From Burkholderiales bacterium (GTDB lineage Bacteria; Pseudomonadota; Gammaproteobacteria; Burkholderiales; Burkholderiaceae_E): 9,206 nt of DNA. A program made the translations under genes and the position numbers. Below, one piece after another: positions 1-6,675 of this stretch. Within the stretch, counting starts at the first letter, position 1. Every line of letters begins with the position of its first letter. The notes beneath the pieces are model-generated. The model saw only the letters and a program-made list of their open reading frames with translations, was not told where the DNA came from and did not search any database. The DNA lies in assembly GCA_020348765.1 (NCBI GenBank), contig CP070753.1, forward strand, positions 2,883,718 to 2,892,923, given 5' to 3'.

Positions 1-144
1 CTGTCGCAGGCGATGGCTGTCGCAGGCGATGGCTGTCGCAGGCGATGGCGGTTGCGAGCATCCGGCGGTCGCAAGCGTCGGCGGTCGCAAGCGTCGGCGG
101 TCGCAAGCGTCGGCGGTCGCGAACGTCGGCGGTCGCGAACGTCG
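1..144. repeat. 16-bp tandem repeat array, about 9 units
   Basis: Direct reading shows a 16-bp period. A partial unit at 1-15 and units at 16-31 and 32-47 share the core CTGTCGCAGGCGATGG. The unit at 48-64 is degenerate and 17 bp long. Units at 65-80, 81-96 and 97-112 are identical (GCGGTCGCAAGCGTCG). Units at 113-128 and 129-144 are identical to each other and differ from the previous block by two bases. The first and second blocks match at about 12 of 16 positions. Because 16 is not a multiple of three, any reading frame through the array rotates frames, and all three forward frames stay open only because the unit lacks stops. I therefore read it as a non-coding minisatellite. The first unit is cut by the window edge, so the array probably extends leftwards. 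Confidence 0.93.
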
Positions 145-242
145 GCTTGCCGCCGCGCCGCGTACCCGCTACCGTGGTACTCGCTCGGATGCGCATCACG
201 CCGGATGGTGCAGTGAAACGATCGACACGCGAGCCCGGAAAC

Positions 243-467
243 ATGACATGCGCCTCGCAGGCACGGACAGTGCCCAGTCCGATCGGCTTTCCGCTGTCGG
301 ACATCCATCCCGAATGTTTCCACTCGGCGAAACTCGCGGCCTGGCTGGGCGAACGCGAGCAGCGCCGCGTCACGCTGGGCAGCCTGGACACGGCGTGTTT
401 CGTGCTGGCGCCCGCGGGCCAGGTGGGCGGCGGGCTCGGCCCCCTGTTGATGGATCCGGACGCCTGA
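243..467 (+). CDS. Possible small hypothetical protein (74 aa)
   Basis: This frame begins at an ATG preceded by a weak GGAA five to eight bases upstream and ends at TGA 465-467. The 74-residue product is soluble-looking, with no membrane segment or signal peptide, and ends in a glycine-rich stretch (GQVGGGLGPLLMDPDA). Third codon positions are mostly G or C, as in the real genes nearby, which mildly favours coding. The same frame stays open leftwards into the tandem array (other ATGs at 189 and 45), so the start is uncertain; I prefer 243 because it avoids translating the repeats. I recognise no family. It could also be a chance ORF in GC-rich DNA, or the remnant of a gene cut by the repeat array. 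Confidence 0.3.
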   Translation: MTCASQARTVPSPIGFPLSDIHPECFHSAKLAAWLGEREQRRVTLGSLDTACFVLAPAGQVGGGLGPLLMDPDA

Positions 468-546
468 TGTCCGAATCGGGCAAGCAGTCGTCCGGTAGCG
501 CAAACCGCCCGAGCGGGTGTCGGCGTACCTTGGCGTGATTGCCAGC

Positions 547-551
547 GGAGG
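547..551 (+). promoter_or_regulatory. Shine-Dalgarno site deciding a TTG start
   Basis: GGAGG at 547-551 lies five bases before TTG 557. An upstream in-frame TTG at 539 has no Shine-Dalgarno, and this GGAGG would fall inside its coding region. The site therefore selects 557 as the start of the flavoprotein. Confidence 0.75.
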
Positions 552-556
552 ACACA

Positions 557-3049
557 TTGGCCCACGCGGTTCCTTCCCGTGCGGACGTGGTCATCATCGG
601 CGGCGGCATCGTCGGCTGCTCGATCGCGTACCACCTGGCGCGCATCGGCATCACCAATGTCGTGCTGCTCGAACGCCGCCAGCTGACCTGTGGCACGACC
701 TGGCACGCCGCCGGGCTGGTGCCGCAGCTGCGTGCCACGCGCAATCTGACCGAGCTCGCCAAGTACACCGCGCAGCTGGTGCGCGAGCTCGAAGCGGAGA
801 CCGGGCAGGCGACCGGGTTTCGGCAGAACGGTTCGATCGGCGTGGCACTCGACCACGAACGCCTCGAGGAATTCAAGCGCAATGCGGCGATGGGACGCGC
901 CTTCGGTGTCGAGGTCGAACTCATCGGCCCGGCCGAAATCCGCCGCCGGTACCCGCTGCTCGCAATGGACGGCATCGTCGGCGGCATCTGGCTGCCCAAA
1001 GACGGCCAGACCAACCCGGTGGACACCACGATCGCGCTCGCCAAGGGTGCGCGCGGGCGCGGTGTCCGCATCCTCGAAGGCGTCGAGGTGCAGCGCATCC
1101 TGGCTCGCAACGGGCGCGCCTGCGGCGTTGCGACCGACAGCGGCGAGATCCGGGCGGACAGCGTGGTGCTGGCCACCGGCATGTGGGCCAACGAGCTTGC
1201 GCGACCGCTGGGCGTGCGGCTGCCGCTGCACGCGGCCGAGCACTTCTACGTGGTGACCGACGTCGTGCCCGATCTGCCGCGCGATCTGCCGGTGCTGCGC
1301 GTGCCGGACGAGCATGCCTATGTCAAGGAGGAGGCGGGAAAGCTGCTGATCGGCGCGTTCGAGCCGGTGGCGAAGCCTTGGGGGATGGCGGGCATCCCGC
1401 GCGAGTTCTGCTTCGACAGCCTGCCCGACGACGAAGCGCATTTCATGCCGGTGCTCGAAAAGGCGATCGTGCGCCTGCCCGTGCTCGAGACCACGGGCAT
1501 CGCTCACTGGTTCAACGGCCCGGAGAGCTTCACGCCCGACGACCGTTACCTGCTCGGGGAGACGGCCGAGGTGCGTGACCTGTTCGTCGCCTGCGGCTTC
1601 AATTCGATCGGTATCCAGAGCGCCGGCGGTGCGGGCAAGGTACTCGCACAATGGATCCGCGACCGCCGGGCCCCGCTCGAACTCGTGGACGTGGACGTGC
1701 GCCGCTTCCAGCCGGCGCAGGGCACGCGTCGCTATCTGCACGACCGGACCGTCGAGAGCCTGGGACTGCTGTACGCGATGCACTGGCCGTTTCGCCAGTA
1801 CGAGACCGCCCGCGGCATGCGGCGCTCGCCGTTCCACGATCGCCTGCTGGCGGCCGGCGCCTGCATGGGCGAATTCGCCGGATGGGAGCGGCCGAACTGG
1901 TACGCGGCCGCCGGCGAACGGCCGGAGTACCGGTACAGCTACCGGCGGCAGAACTGGTTCGAGCGCTGCGCGCTCGAATGCAGGGCGACCCGTGACGCGG
2001 TGGCGCTGTACGACCAGTCGTCGTTCGCCAAGTTCCTGGTGCAGGGCGCGGACAGCTGCGCCGTGCTCAACCGCATCTGCTGCGCGGACGTCGACGTGCC
2101 GGCGGGCAAGCTGGTCTACACGCAGTGGCTGAACGAGCGCGGTGGCATCGAGGCCGATCTCACCGTCACGCGCCTGGCCGAGCACCAGTACCTGGTCGTG
2201 ACCTCGGCCGGCAGCCACAACCGGGATCTGGCGTGGTTGCGCGAACACGTTCCGCCGGACGCTCGCTGCACGGTGAGCGACCTGACGCCGGGTCTGCCGA
2301 TGCTGGGCCTGATGGGACCGCGGTCGCGCGAATTGCTGCAGGCCCTCAGTGCAGAGGATCTGTCCGACGCGGCCTTTCCGTTCGCGAGCTCGCGCGAGAT
2401 CGAGATCGGTTACGCCATCGTGCGTGCCAGCCGAGTGACCTACGTGGGCGAGCTGGGCTGGGAACTGTATGTCCCGGCGGATCTGGCGCTGCACGTGTTC
2501 GAGCGCATCGTGCAAGCCGGTGCACCGATGGGACTCACGATGGCGGGCTATCACGCGATGAACGCGTGTCGCGTCGAGAAGGGATATCGCCACTGGGGCC
2601 ACGACATCGGGCCCGACGACGATCCGCTCGCCGCCGGCCTGGCCTTCACCGTGGCCTGGGACAAGCCCGCGGGCTTCATCGGTCGCGACGCCCTGCAGCG
2701 CCTGCGCGAGGCCGGAAAGCCGAAGCGTCGCCTGGTGCAGCTGCGGCTAGCCGACGAAGGCGAGCTGCTCTATCACGACGAGCCGATTCTTGCCGACGGC
2801 CGTCTGGTGGGCACCACGACCTCCGGCATGTACGGGCACCGCGTCGGCGCTTCACTCGGCATGGGCTATGTCGAGCTCCCGGAGCCGGTGACGGCCGAAC
2901 GGCTTGCGACACTCGAGATGACGGTCGAGGTCGGCGATCGCTGCGTGCCGGCGACGGCGCAGCTCGCGCCGTTCTACGACCCGAAGGGCGAACGCGTTCG
3001 CGGCATGCGCCAGGATGACGGCGGTCAGCCGGCGCCGGCGATCCGATAG
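557..3049 (+). CDS. Sarcosine/dimethylglycine dehydrogenase-like FAD protein with GcvT domain
   Basis: The 830-residue product is an FAD-dependent N-methyl amine oxidoreductase fused to a tetrahydrofolate-binding aminomethyltransferase (GcvT-like) half. The family oxidatively demethylates N-methylated glycines and passes the one-carbon unit to folate. Seen: the Rossmann motif GGGIVG at residues 15-20 with E39 ending the second strand; CGTTWHAAGL at 45-54, where H50 matches the covalent FAD histidine of mammalian sarcosine and dimethylglycine dehydrogenases; GPESFTPD at 321-328; a middle FAO_M-type segment at about 370-430; a GcvT domain at about 430-710 with GELGWELYVP (631-640) and EKGYRHW (674-680); and a C-terminal barrel at about 715-815. 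The layout matches animal sarcosine dehydrogenase with a shorter N-terminus. There is no signal peptide, so it is probably cytoplasmic. The substrate could be sarcosine, dimethylglycine or another secondary or tertiary amine. Its 3' end overlaps the convergent leuD-like gene by 25 bp. Confidence 0.92.
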   Translation: MAHAVPSRADVVIIGGGIVGCSIAYHLARIGITNVVLLERRQLTCGTTWHAAGLVPQLRATRNLTELAKYTAQLVRELEAETGQATGFRQNGSIGVALDHERLEEFKRNAAMGRAFGVEVELIGPAEIRRRYPLLAMDGIVGGIWLPKDGQTNPVDTTIALAKGARGRGVRILEGVEVQRILARNGRACGVATDSGEIRADSVVLATGMWANELARPLGVRLPLHAAEHFYVVTDVVPDLPRDLPVLRVPDEHAYVKEEAGKLLIGAFEPVAKPWGMAGIPREFCFDSLPDDEAHFMPVLEKAIVRLPVLETTGIAHWFNGPESFTPDDRYLLGETAEVRDLFVACGFNSIGIQSAGGAGKVLAQWIRDRRAPLELVDVDVRRFQPAQGTRRYLHDRTVESLGLLYAMHWPFRQYETARGMRRSPFHDRLLAAGACMGEFAGWERPNWYAAAGERPEYRYSYRRQNWFERCALECRATRDAVALYDQSSFAKFLVQGADSCAVLNRICCADVDVPAGKLVYTQWLNERGGIEADLTVTRLAEHQYLVVTSAGSHNRDLAWLREHVPPDARCTVSDLTPGLPMLGLMGPRSRELLQALSAEDLSDAAFPFASSREIEIGYAIVRASRVTYVGELGWELYVPADLALHVFERIVQAGAPMGLTMAGYHAMNACRVEKGYRHWGHDIGPDDDPLAAGLAFTVAWDKPAGFIGRDALQRLREAGKPKRRLVQLRLADEGELLYHDEPILADGRLVGTTTSGMYGHRVGASLGMGYVELPEPVTAERLATLEMTVEVGDRCVPATAQLAPFYDPKGERVRGMRQDDGGQPAPAIR

Positions 3050-3654
3050 GCCCAGGGCCGCCGGCCGCGATCGGCGCTGCGAAACGCCTCGATGCGCTCG
3101 GACTGCCGCAGCGTGTACTCCACCTCGTCGATCCCGGCCAGCATCATGTCGCGCAGGCGGGGCGGCGCGCCGAAGCCGTACTCGGTGCCGCCGGGCGACG
3201 TGACGGCGAGCTTCTCGAGATCGACCGTGACCGGCTGCGCACCGCCGGTGCGTTGCACCGCGTCGGCCAGCGCGTGCACCTGCTCGGCCGGAAGCACCAC
3301 CGGCAGCAGCCCGTTGCGAAAGCTGTTGTTGAAGAAGATGCCGCCGAACGAGGGCGCGATCACGGCCCGAAAGCCGCGGTCGCGCAGTGCCTTGGGCGCG
3401 CCTTCGCGCGACGAGCCGCAGCCGAAGTTGCGATCGGCGATCAGGATCTCGGCCCGGTCGTAGGGGGGCTGGTTCAGGATGAAGTCCGGGCGGGGCTTGC
3501 CGTCGGGCCCGGTACGCCAGTCGGCGAACAGGCCCTCGCCGATGCCATCGTCGCTGGTGCGCACCAGGAACCGCGCCGGGATGATCTGGTCGGTGTCGAT
3601 GTTGATGCGCATGATTGGCGCGGCGATCGCTCGAATGCGGACGAACTGTTCCAT
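3025..3654 (-). CDS. leuD: LeuD-like small subunit, copy B
   Basis: This is a 209-residue aconitase-superfamily swivelling-domain protein, the small subunit that pairs with a LeuC-type large subunit in isopropylmalate isomerase-like enzymes. Seen: NIDTDQIIP at 18-26, NFGCGSSRE at 76-84 (the small-subunit signature) and a conserved IAPSFGGIFFNNSFRNGLLP block. The substrate-specificity loop after IIP reads ARFLVRTSDDG, close to the KQFL type of E. coli LeuD. The ATG at 3654 has GAGGG seven bases upstream, and that Shine-Dalgarno overlaps the TGA of the preceding copy A, suggesting translational coupling; the gap between the genes is only 10 bp. The length is near that of E. coli LeuD. The stop codon lies inside the convergent flavoprotein gene. 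Leucine synthesis is possible, but the neighbourhood favours a catabolic role. Confidence 0.93.
   Translation of the reverse strand: MEQFVRIRAIAAPIMRINIDTDQIIPARFLVRTSDDGIGEGLFADWRTGPDGKPRPDFILNQPPYDRAEILIADRNFGCGSSREGAPKALRDRGFRAVIAPSFGGIFFNNSFRNGLLPVVLPAEQVHALADAVQRTGGAQPVTVDLEKLAVTSPGGTEYGFGAPPRLRDMMLAGIDEVEYTLRQSERIEAFRSADRGRRPWAYRIAGAG
3299..3369. repeat. Near-identical 71-bp patch shared by the two leuD copies
   Basis: Bases 3299-3369 match 3936-4006 at 68 of 71 positions (offset 637), with no gaps. It encodes the conserved FFNNSFRNGLLP region of both small subunits. Neighbouring parts of the two genes are clearly more diverged. This fits a tandem duplication with strong local constraint or gene conversion over this patch. 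Confidence 0.8.
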
Positions 3655-3664
3655 GCTCGATCCC

Positions 3665-4306
3665 TCAGGATGTTTTGCCGCGATAGACCCACGGGCGGCG
3701 CTGCCGGTCACGATCGCGGAATGCCACGATCTCATCGCTGCGGGTCAGGGTGGTGGCGATCTCGTCCAGTCCCTGCAGCAGCATGGTCCGCAGCGCGACG
3801 GGCGTCTCGAACCGGAACCGGGTGCCGTCCGGTGCGGTGACGACCTGCGCCTGCAGGTCGACTTCGACTTCGGTACGGCCGTCGGCCGCCTGCACCTGCT
3901 CGGCCAGTGCCGCGACCTGCTCGATCGGCAGCCGCACCGGCAGCAGGCCGTTGCGAAAGCTGTTGTTGAAGAAGATGCCGCCGAAGGACGGCGCGATCAC
4001 GGCCCGGAACCCGAAGCCGCGCAAGGCCTTCGGCGCCGGCTCGCGCGACGAGCCGCAGCCGAAGTTGCGGTCCGCGAGCAGGATCACCGCCCGCGACCAG
4101 GGTTCGCGGTTCAGGATGAAATCCGGGTTCGGCGTGCGGCTGTCCAGGTCCAGGTAGCGCCAGTTGGCGAACAGCCCCGGTCCCCAGCGCTCGATGCTCT
4201 CGTCGGTCGAGCGCATGATCTCGGACCCGGGAATGATCTGGTCGGTGTCGACGTTGATGCGCATCAGCGGCGCCGCGATGCCGCGCACGCGCACGAAGCT
4301 CTCCAT
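3665..4306 (-). CDS. leuD: LeuD-like small subunit, copy A (divergent substrate loop)
   Basis: This 213-residue small subunit is a paralogue of the gene directly downstream. Seen: NVDTDQIIP at 18-26, NFGCGSSRE at 81-89 and the IAPSFGGIFFNNSFRNGLLP block, identical to copy B. The region after IIP differs: GSEIMRSTDESIERWGPGLF carries a five-residue insertion relative to copy B and lacks the FL pair of the usual LeuD loop. In this family that loop contacts the substrate side chain, so a different substrate is plausible (inference). The ATG at 4306 has GAGGA seven bases upstream and lies 25 bp after the leuC-like stop, consistent with an operon. It probably forms a heterodimer with the LeuC-like subunit, alternating with or alongside copy B. 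Confidence 0.93.
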   Translation of the reverse strand: MESFVRVRGIAAPLMRINVDTDQIIPGSEIMRSTDESIERWGPGLFANWRYLDLDSRTPNPDFILNREPWSRAVILLADRNFGCGSSREPAPKALRGFGFRAVIAPSFGGIFFNNSFRNGLLPVRLPIEQVAALAEQVQAADGRTEVEVDLQAQVVTAPDGTRFRFETPVALRTMLLQGLDEIATTLTRSDEIVAFRDRDRQRRPWVYRGKTS

Positions 4307-4331
4307 GTCCGCTTCCTCGGTCCAGCTCTGC

Positions 4332-5747
4332 TCAGTTCAGGTAGCGGCGCGGGTCCGCGATGCGACCCTCGATCGCCGAGGCTGCCACCGTGGCCGGGCT
4401 CGCCAGGTGCGTGCGCGCATTCGGCCCCTGACGCCCCTCGAAGTTGCGGTTGGTGGTGCTGACGACGCGCCTGTCCGCGAGCTGGCCGCGCCCGCCGTTG
4501 CCGCACATGCCGCAGCCGGACTCGTGCCACTCGAAGCCGGCGTCGCGAAAGACGCGGTCCAGCCCCTCGGCCTCGGCGGCGGCCTTGACCCGGGTCGAGC
4601 CGGGGATGCAGATCGCGGTCACCCCGGCGGCCACCTTGCGCCCTGCGAGCACCTTCGCGGCGGCACGCAGGTCCGACAGCCGTGCATTGGTGCACGAGCC
4701 GATGTAGGCGGCCTGGATCGGAATGCCTGCCATCGACGTGCCCGGCGCGAGCTTCACATAGGCCAGCGCGCGCTCGAGCAACTGGCGTGCGCCCGCATCC
4801 TGGACGCTGGCCGGATCGGGCACCTGCGCGTCGATGCCGGCGACCTGCTGCGGGCTGGTGCCCCAGGTGACCTGCGGCGCGATGCGGCTGCAATCCACGG
4901 TCACCTCGGCATCGAACACCGCCCCCGCATCGGTGCGCAGGCTCAGCCAGTAGGCGGCGGCCCGATCCCAGTCCGCCGCCTGGGGCGCGAACTCGCGCCC
5001 GCGCAGGTACTCGAGCGTGAGCGCATCGGGCGCGACGAACCCGTACTTGGCCGAGAACTCGATGGCCATGTTGCAGATGGTCAGCCGACCCTCGATGGGC
5101 ATGGCGCTGATCACCGGGCCGGCGAACTCGACCGCATAGCCGATGCCGCCGTTGGCGCCGATCTGCCCGATCAGGGCCAGGATCAGGTCCTTGGGGAAGA
5201 CGCCCGGTGCCGGCGTGCCGACGAAGTTCACGCGCATGGCGCGGGGCTTTTCCTGGGCCAGGCTCTGGGTGGCCAGCACGTGCTCGCCCTCGGTCGAGCC
5301 GATGCCCCAGGCCAGGGCGCCCACGCCGCCCACGGTGCAGGTGTGGCTGTCGCCGCACACCAGCGTCAGCCCCGGCAACGCCACCCCGAGCTCGGGCGAG
5401 ATCACGTGCACGATCCCCTGGCGCGGGTCCTCGACGTCGAAGAACCTGAAGCCGTACCGTCCGGACAGCTCGCGGGTCTTCAGGATCATCTCGACGCCCT
5501 CGCCGTTGCGCGTGTCGTTGCGCCCGCGCCCCGGGCGGGTGTCGACCACGTGGTCGACCACCGTGTACACCTGAGCGCGGCTCGCTGGCGCACGCCCCGA
5601 GCGCTCGAGACTGCTCATCGACGCACTGCCGCTCATGTCGTGCAGGAACAGGCGGTCGATCTGCAGCAGGGCGGTGTTGTCGCCCAGCTCGGTGATCACG
5701 TGGTCACGCCACACCTTCTCGAAGAAGGTCAGGGCCGGGGTCGTCAT
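4332..5747 (-). CDS. leuC: LeuC-like aconitase-family large subunit (4Fe-4S hydro-lyase)
   Basis: The 471-residue product is the catalytic, [4Fe-4S]-carrying large subunit of an isopropylmalate isomerase-type enzyme, which moves a hydroxyl group by dehydration and rehydration of malate-like acids. It aligns along its length with E. coli LeuC (466 aa): YTVVDHVV, QGIVHV, CGDSHTCT, LATQSL, PQVTWGTSP, IGSCTNAR and NRNFEGRQG are all present. Cluster ligands are C352 (in GSCTN), C412 and C415 (in CGMC), with the same 60-residue spacing as in E. coli. After the second cysteine pair it reads CGMCGNGG rather than the CSMCLAMN of biosynthetic LeuC, hinting at altered specificity. The ATG at 5747 aligns with the E. 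coli N-terminus but has only a weak Shine-Dalgarno. It lies downstream of the GntR gene across a 111-bp gap containing repeats, and upstream of two small-subunit genes. A dimethylmalate or citramalate dehydratase is an alternative to isopropylmalate isomerase. Confidence 0.93.
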   Translation of the reverse strand: MTTPALTFFEKVWRDHVITELGDNTALLQIDRLFLHDMSGSASMSSLERSGRAPASRAQVYTVVDHVVDTRPGRGRNDTRNGEGVEMILKTRELSGRYGFRFFDVEDPRQGIVHVISPELGVALPGLTLVCGDSHTCTVGGVGALAWGIGSTEGEHVLATQSLAQEKPRAMRVNFVGTPAPGVFPKDLILALIGQIGANGGIGYAVEFAGPVISAMPIEGRLTICNMAIEFSAKYGFVAPDALTLEYLRGREFAPQAADWDRAAAYWLSLRTDAGAVFDAEVTVDCSRIAPQVTWGTSPQQVAGIDAQVPDPASVQDAGARQLLERALAYVKLAPGTSMAGIPIQAAYIGSCTNARLSDLRAAAKVLAGRKVAAGVTAICIPGSTRVKAAAEAEGLDRVFRDAGFEWHESGCGMCGNGGRGQLADRRVVSTTNRNFEGRQGPNARTHLASPATVAASAIEGRIADPRRYLN

Positions 5748-5793
5748 CGATTCGCTCGGTGCCTGGTCAAGGGGTTGCGCGTTCGCTTTGCGG

Positions 5794-5849
5794 TGACGGG
5801 TTTCGAGTGCCGGGTTTCGAGTGACGGGGCTCGAGTGACGGGTTTCGCC
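5794..5849. repeat. 14-bp tandem repeat, 4 units, between gntR and leuC-like genes
   Basis: Units at 5794-5807 (TGACGGGTTTCGAG), 5808-5821 (one change), 5822-5835 (two changes) and 5836-5849 (changes in the last two bases) run head to tail. They fill half of the 111-bp gap between the GntR stop codon and the leuC-like start. No coding frame is evident. CGGGGC at 5825-5830 and GCCCCG at 5847-5852 can pair across a 16-base loop, but no T-run follows, so I do not call a terminator. Confidence 0.85.
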
Positions 5850-5858
5850 CCGCTCGTC

Positions 5859-6551
5859 TCAGGCGGCCGCGTCCAGGTCGATCGCAAGTCGCTCCAGTTC
5901 CCTGCTGCTCTCGATGCGAAGCCGTGCCACGTGCCTGCGCATCAGCATCTCGGCCGAGTCCTGATCCCGGTACTCGATCGCCTCCAGGATGCGCTTGTGG
6001 TCGGTCCAGCTGTGCTCGCCGCCGGAGCGTAACCAGCTGCAGTTGCTGCGCCACATCTTGAGCAGGTAGTAGTAGTCCTCGTTCAGCATCCGGATCAGGC
6101 GCTGGTTGTGCGATCCGCGCACGATCTGCATGTGGAAGTCCACCAGATACCCGCGCGAGCGGGCAGCCGACACCTCGAGGACGTACACCTCCCGCAGCTC
6201 GCGGATCTCTGCGTCGCTCATGTTGGCTGCCGCCAGTCGCGCCTCCAGCCCCTCGAGTGCCTCACGGATCTCGTAGGCGTGCAGCACTTCCCGCGGCGTG
6301 TGCGAAACAACGCGTGCGCCGAAATTGGGCGTGCAGCGAACCAGCTGCCGTTCCTCGAGCCTGCGAATGGCCTCACGCAAGGGCCCGCGGCTGACCCCGA
6401 ACGCGCGTGCCAGCTCCGGTTCGCTGATCTTCTCGCCCGGACGCAGGACGCCTTCGGTGATGTCGGCGATGATGTGACGGAAGATGCGCTGCACTTCACC
6501 GCCGCGGCGATTTGGCGCCCCCGTTTCGACCGGCTCCAGGTGCGATTGCAT
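5859..6551 (-). CDS. GntR-family transcriptional regulator, FCD subfamily
   Basis: This 230-residue protein has an N-terminal winged helix-turn-helix (about 19-82, with EPELARAFGVSRGPLREAIR at 44-63) and a C-terminal helical FCD ligand-binding domain (about 88-215). FCD domains commonly bind a metal and a carboxylate effector. H140 (FH), H185 (DHKRILEAI) and H207 (RRH) fit the three-histidine pattern. The usual aspartate four residues before the first histidine is replaced by L136, with D138 nearby, so metal binding may be altered. The ATG at 6551 has GGAG about nine bases upstream. The gene is divergent from the lyase/ABC operon and co-directional with the leuC-leuD-leuD genes, so it probably controls both sides and itself in response to a pathway acid (inference). 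Confidence 0.93.
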   Translation of the reverse strand: MQSHLEPVETGAPNRRGGEVQRIFRHIIADITEGVLRPGEKISEPELARAFGVSRGPLREAIRRLEERQLVRCTPNFGARVVSHTPREVLHAYEIREALEGLEARLAAANMSDAEIRELREVYVLEVSAARSRGYLVDFHMQIVRGSHNQRLIRMLNEDYYYLLKMWRSNCSWLRSGGEHSWTDHKRILEAIEYRDQDSAEMLMRRHVARLRIESSRELERLAIDLDAAA

Positions 6552-6582
6552 CGGCGGCGCTCCGCGCAGTTACCTCGCGTGC

Positions 6583-6610
6583 ATCGTAGGCCGGCCGCAA
6601 GAAATGTCAA
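6583..6610 (-). promoter_or_regulatory. Candidate sigma-70 promoter of the gntR gene
   Basis: Read on the minus strand, a perfect TTGACA occupies 6610-6605. It is followed after 16 bases by TACGAT at 6588-6583 (four of six matches to TATAAT). Transcription would begin near 6576, about 25 bases before the GntR start. The -35 box lies within the left arm of the inverted repeat. Confidence 0.5.
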
Positions 6611-6675
6611 CACTCTTCGGTCCTTGCTGGGCAATCCGGATCCGAATCGCCCGCTTCGGCCGCCTACTGTTGACA
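6605..6675. promoter_or_regulatory. Inverted-repeat operator pair in the divergent control region
   Basis: TGTCAACA at 6605-6612 and TGTTGACA at 6668-6675 are exact reverse complements separated by 55 bp. Each 8-mer is also a TGT-NN-ACA near-palindrome, compatible with the GT...AC cores bound by FCD-type GntR proteins. Each covers the TTGACA -35 box of one of the two divergent promoters. This makes them the best candidates for binding sites of the GntR protein encoded to the left; assignment is inference. Confidence 0.5.

Larger units (their letters stand above)
145..556. other. Leader region between repeat array and flavoprotein gene
   Basis: About 410 bp lie between the end of the 16-bp array and the flavoprotein start codon. 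I see no RNA gene, no convincing sigma-70 promoter pair and no hairpin followed by a T-run. The only coding candidate is the short frame at 243-467, listed separately. A promoter for the flavoprotein gene should lie here but cannot be identified by eye. Confidence 0.6.

Noticed and set aside
1..144. The 16-bp array as a CRISPR
   Set aside because: Units are head to tail with no spacers, and repeats of 16 bp are too short. No cas genes are nearby.
13..538. Three overlapping arginine-rich forward ORFs starting at 13, 29 and 45
   Set aside because: They are the same 16-bp repeat read in three frames, with low-complexity products. The one starting at 29 shows no family resemblance after the array. 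Only the distal part of the frame from 45 (243-467) is kept as a weak candidate.
539..557. TTG at 539 as the flavoprotein start
   Set aside because: No Shine-Dalgarno precedes it, whereas GGAGG is ideally placed for the TTG at 557, and the six extra residues add nothing to the FAD-binding fold.
370..1191. Minus-strand ORF (273 codons) over the start of the flavoprotein gene
   Set aside because: The serine/proline/arginine-rich composition and its position over the conserved FAD-binding region mark it as a shadow frame.
5825..5852. Hairpin CGGGGC/GCCCCG just after the GntR stop as an intrinsic terminator
   Set aside because: The stem has six pairs, the loop has 16 bases and no T-run follows on the minus strand. 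It arises from the 14-bp repeats.
4164..6032. Long plus-strand ORF (622 codons) opposite the leuC-like and gntR genes
   Set aside because: It is the antisense shadow of LeuC and GntR, whose motifs are unmistakable on the minus strand. No family features are seen in the plus-strand product.
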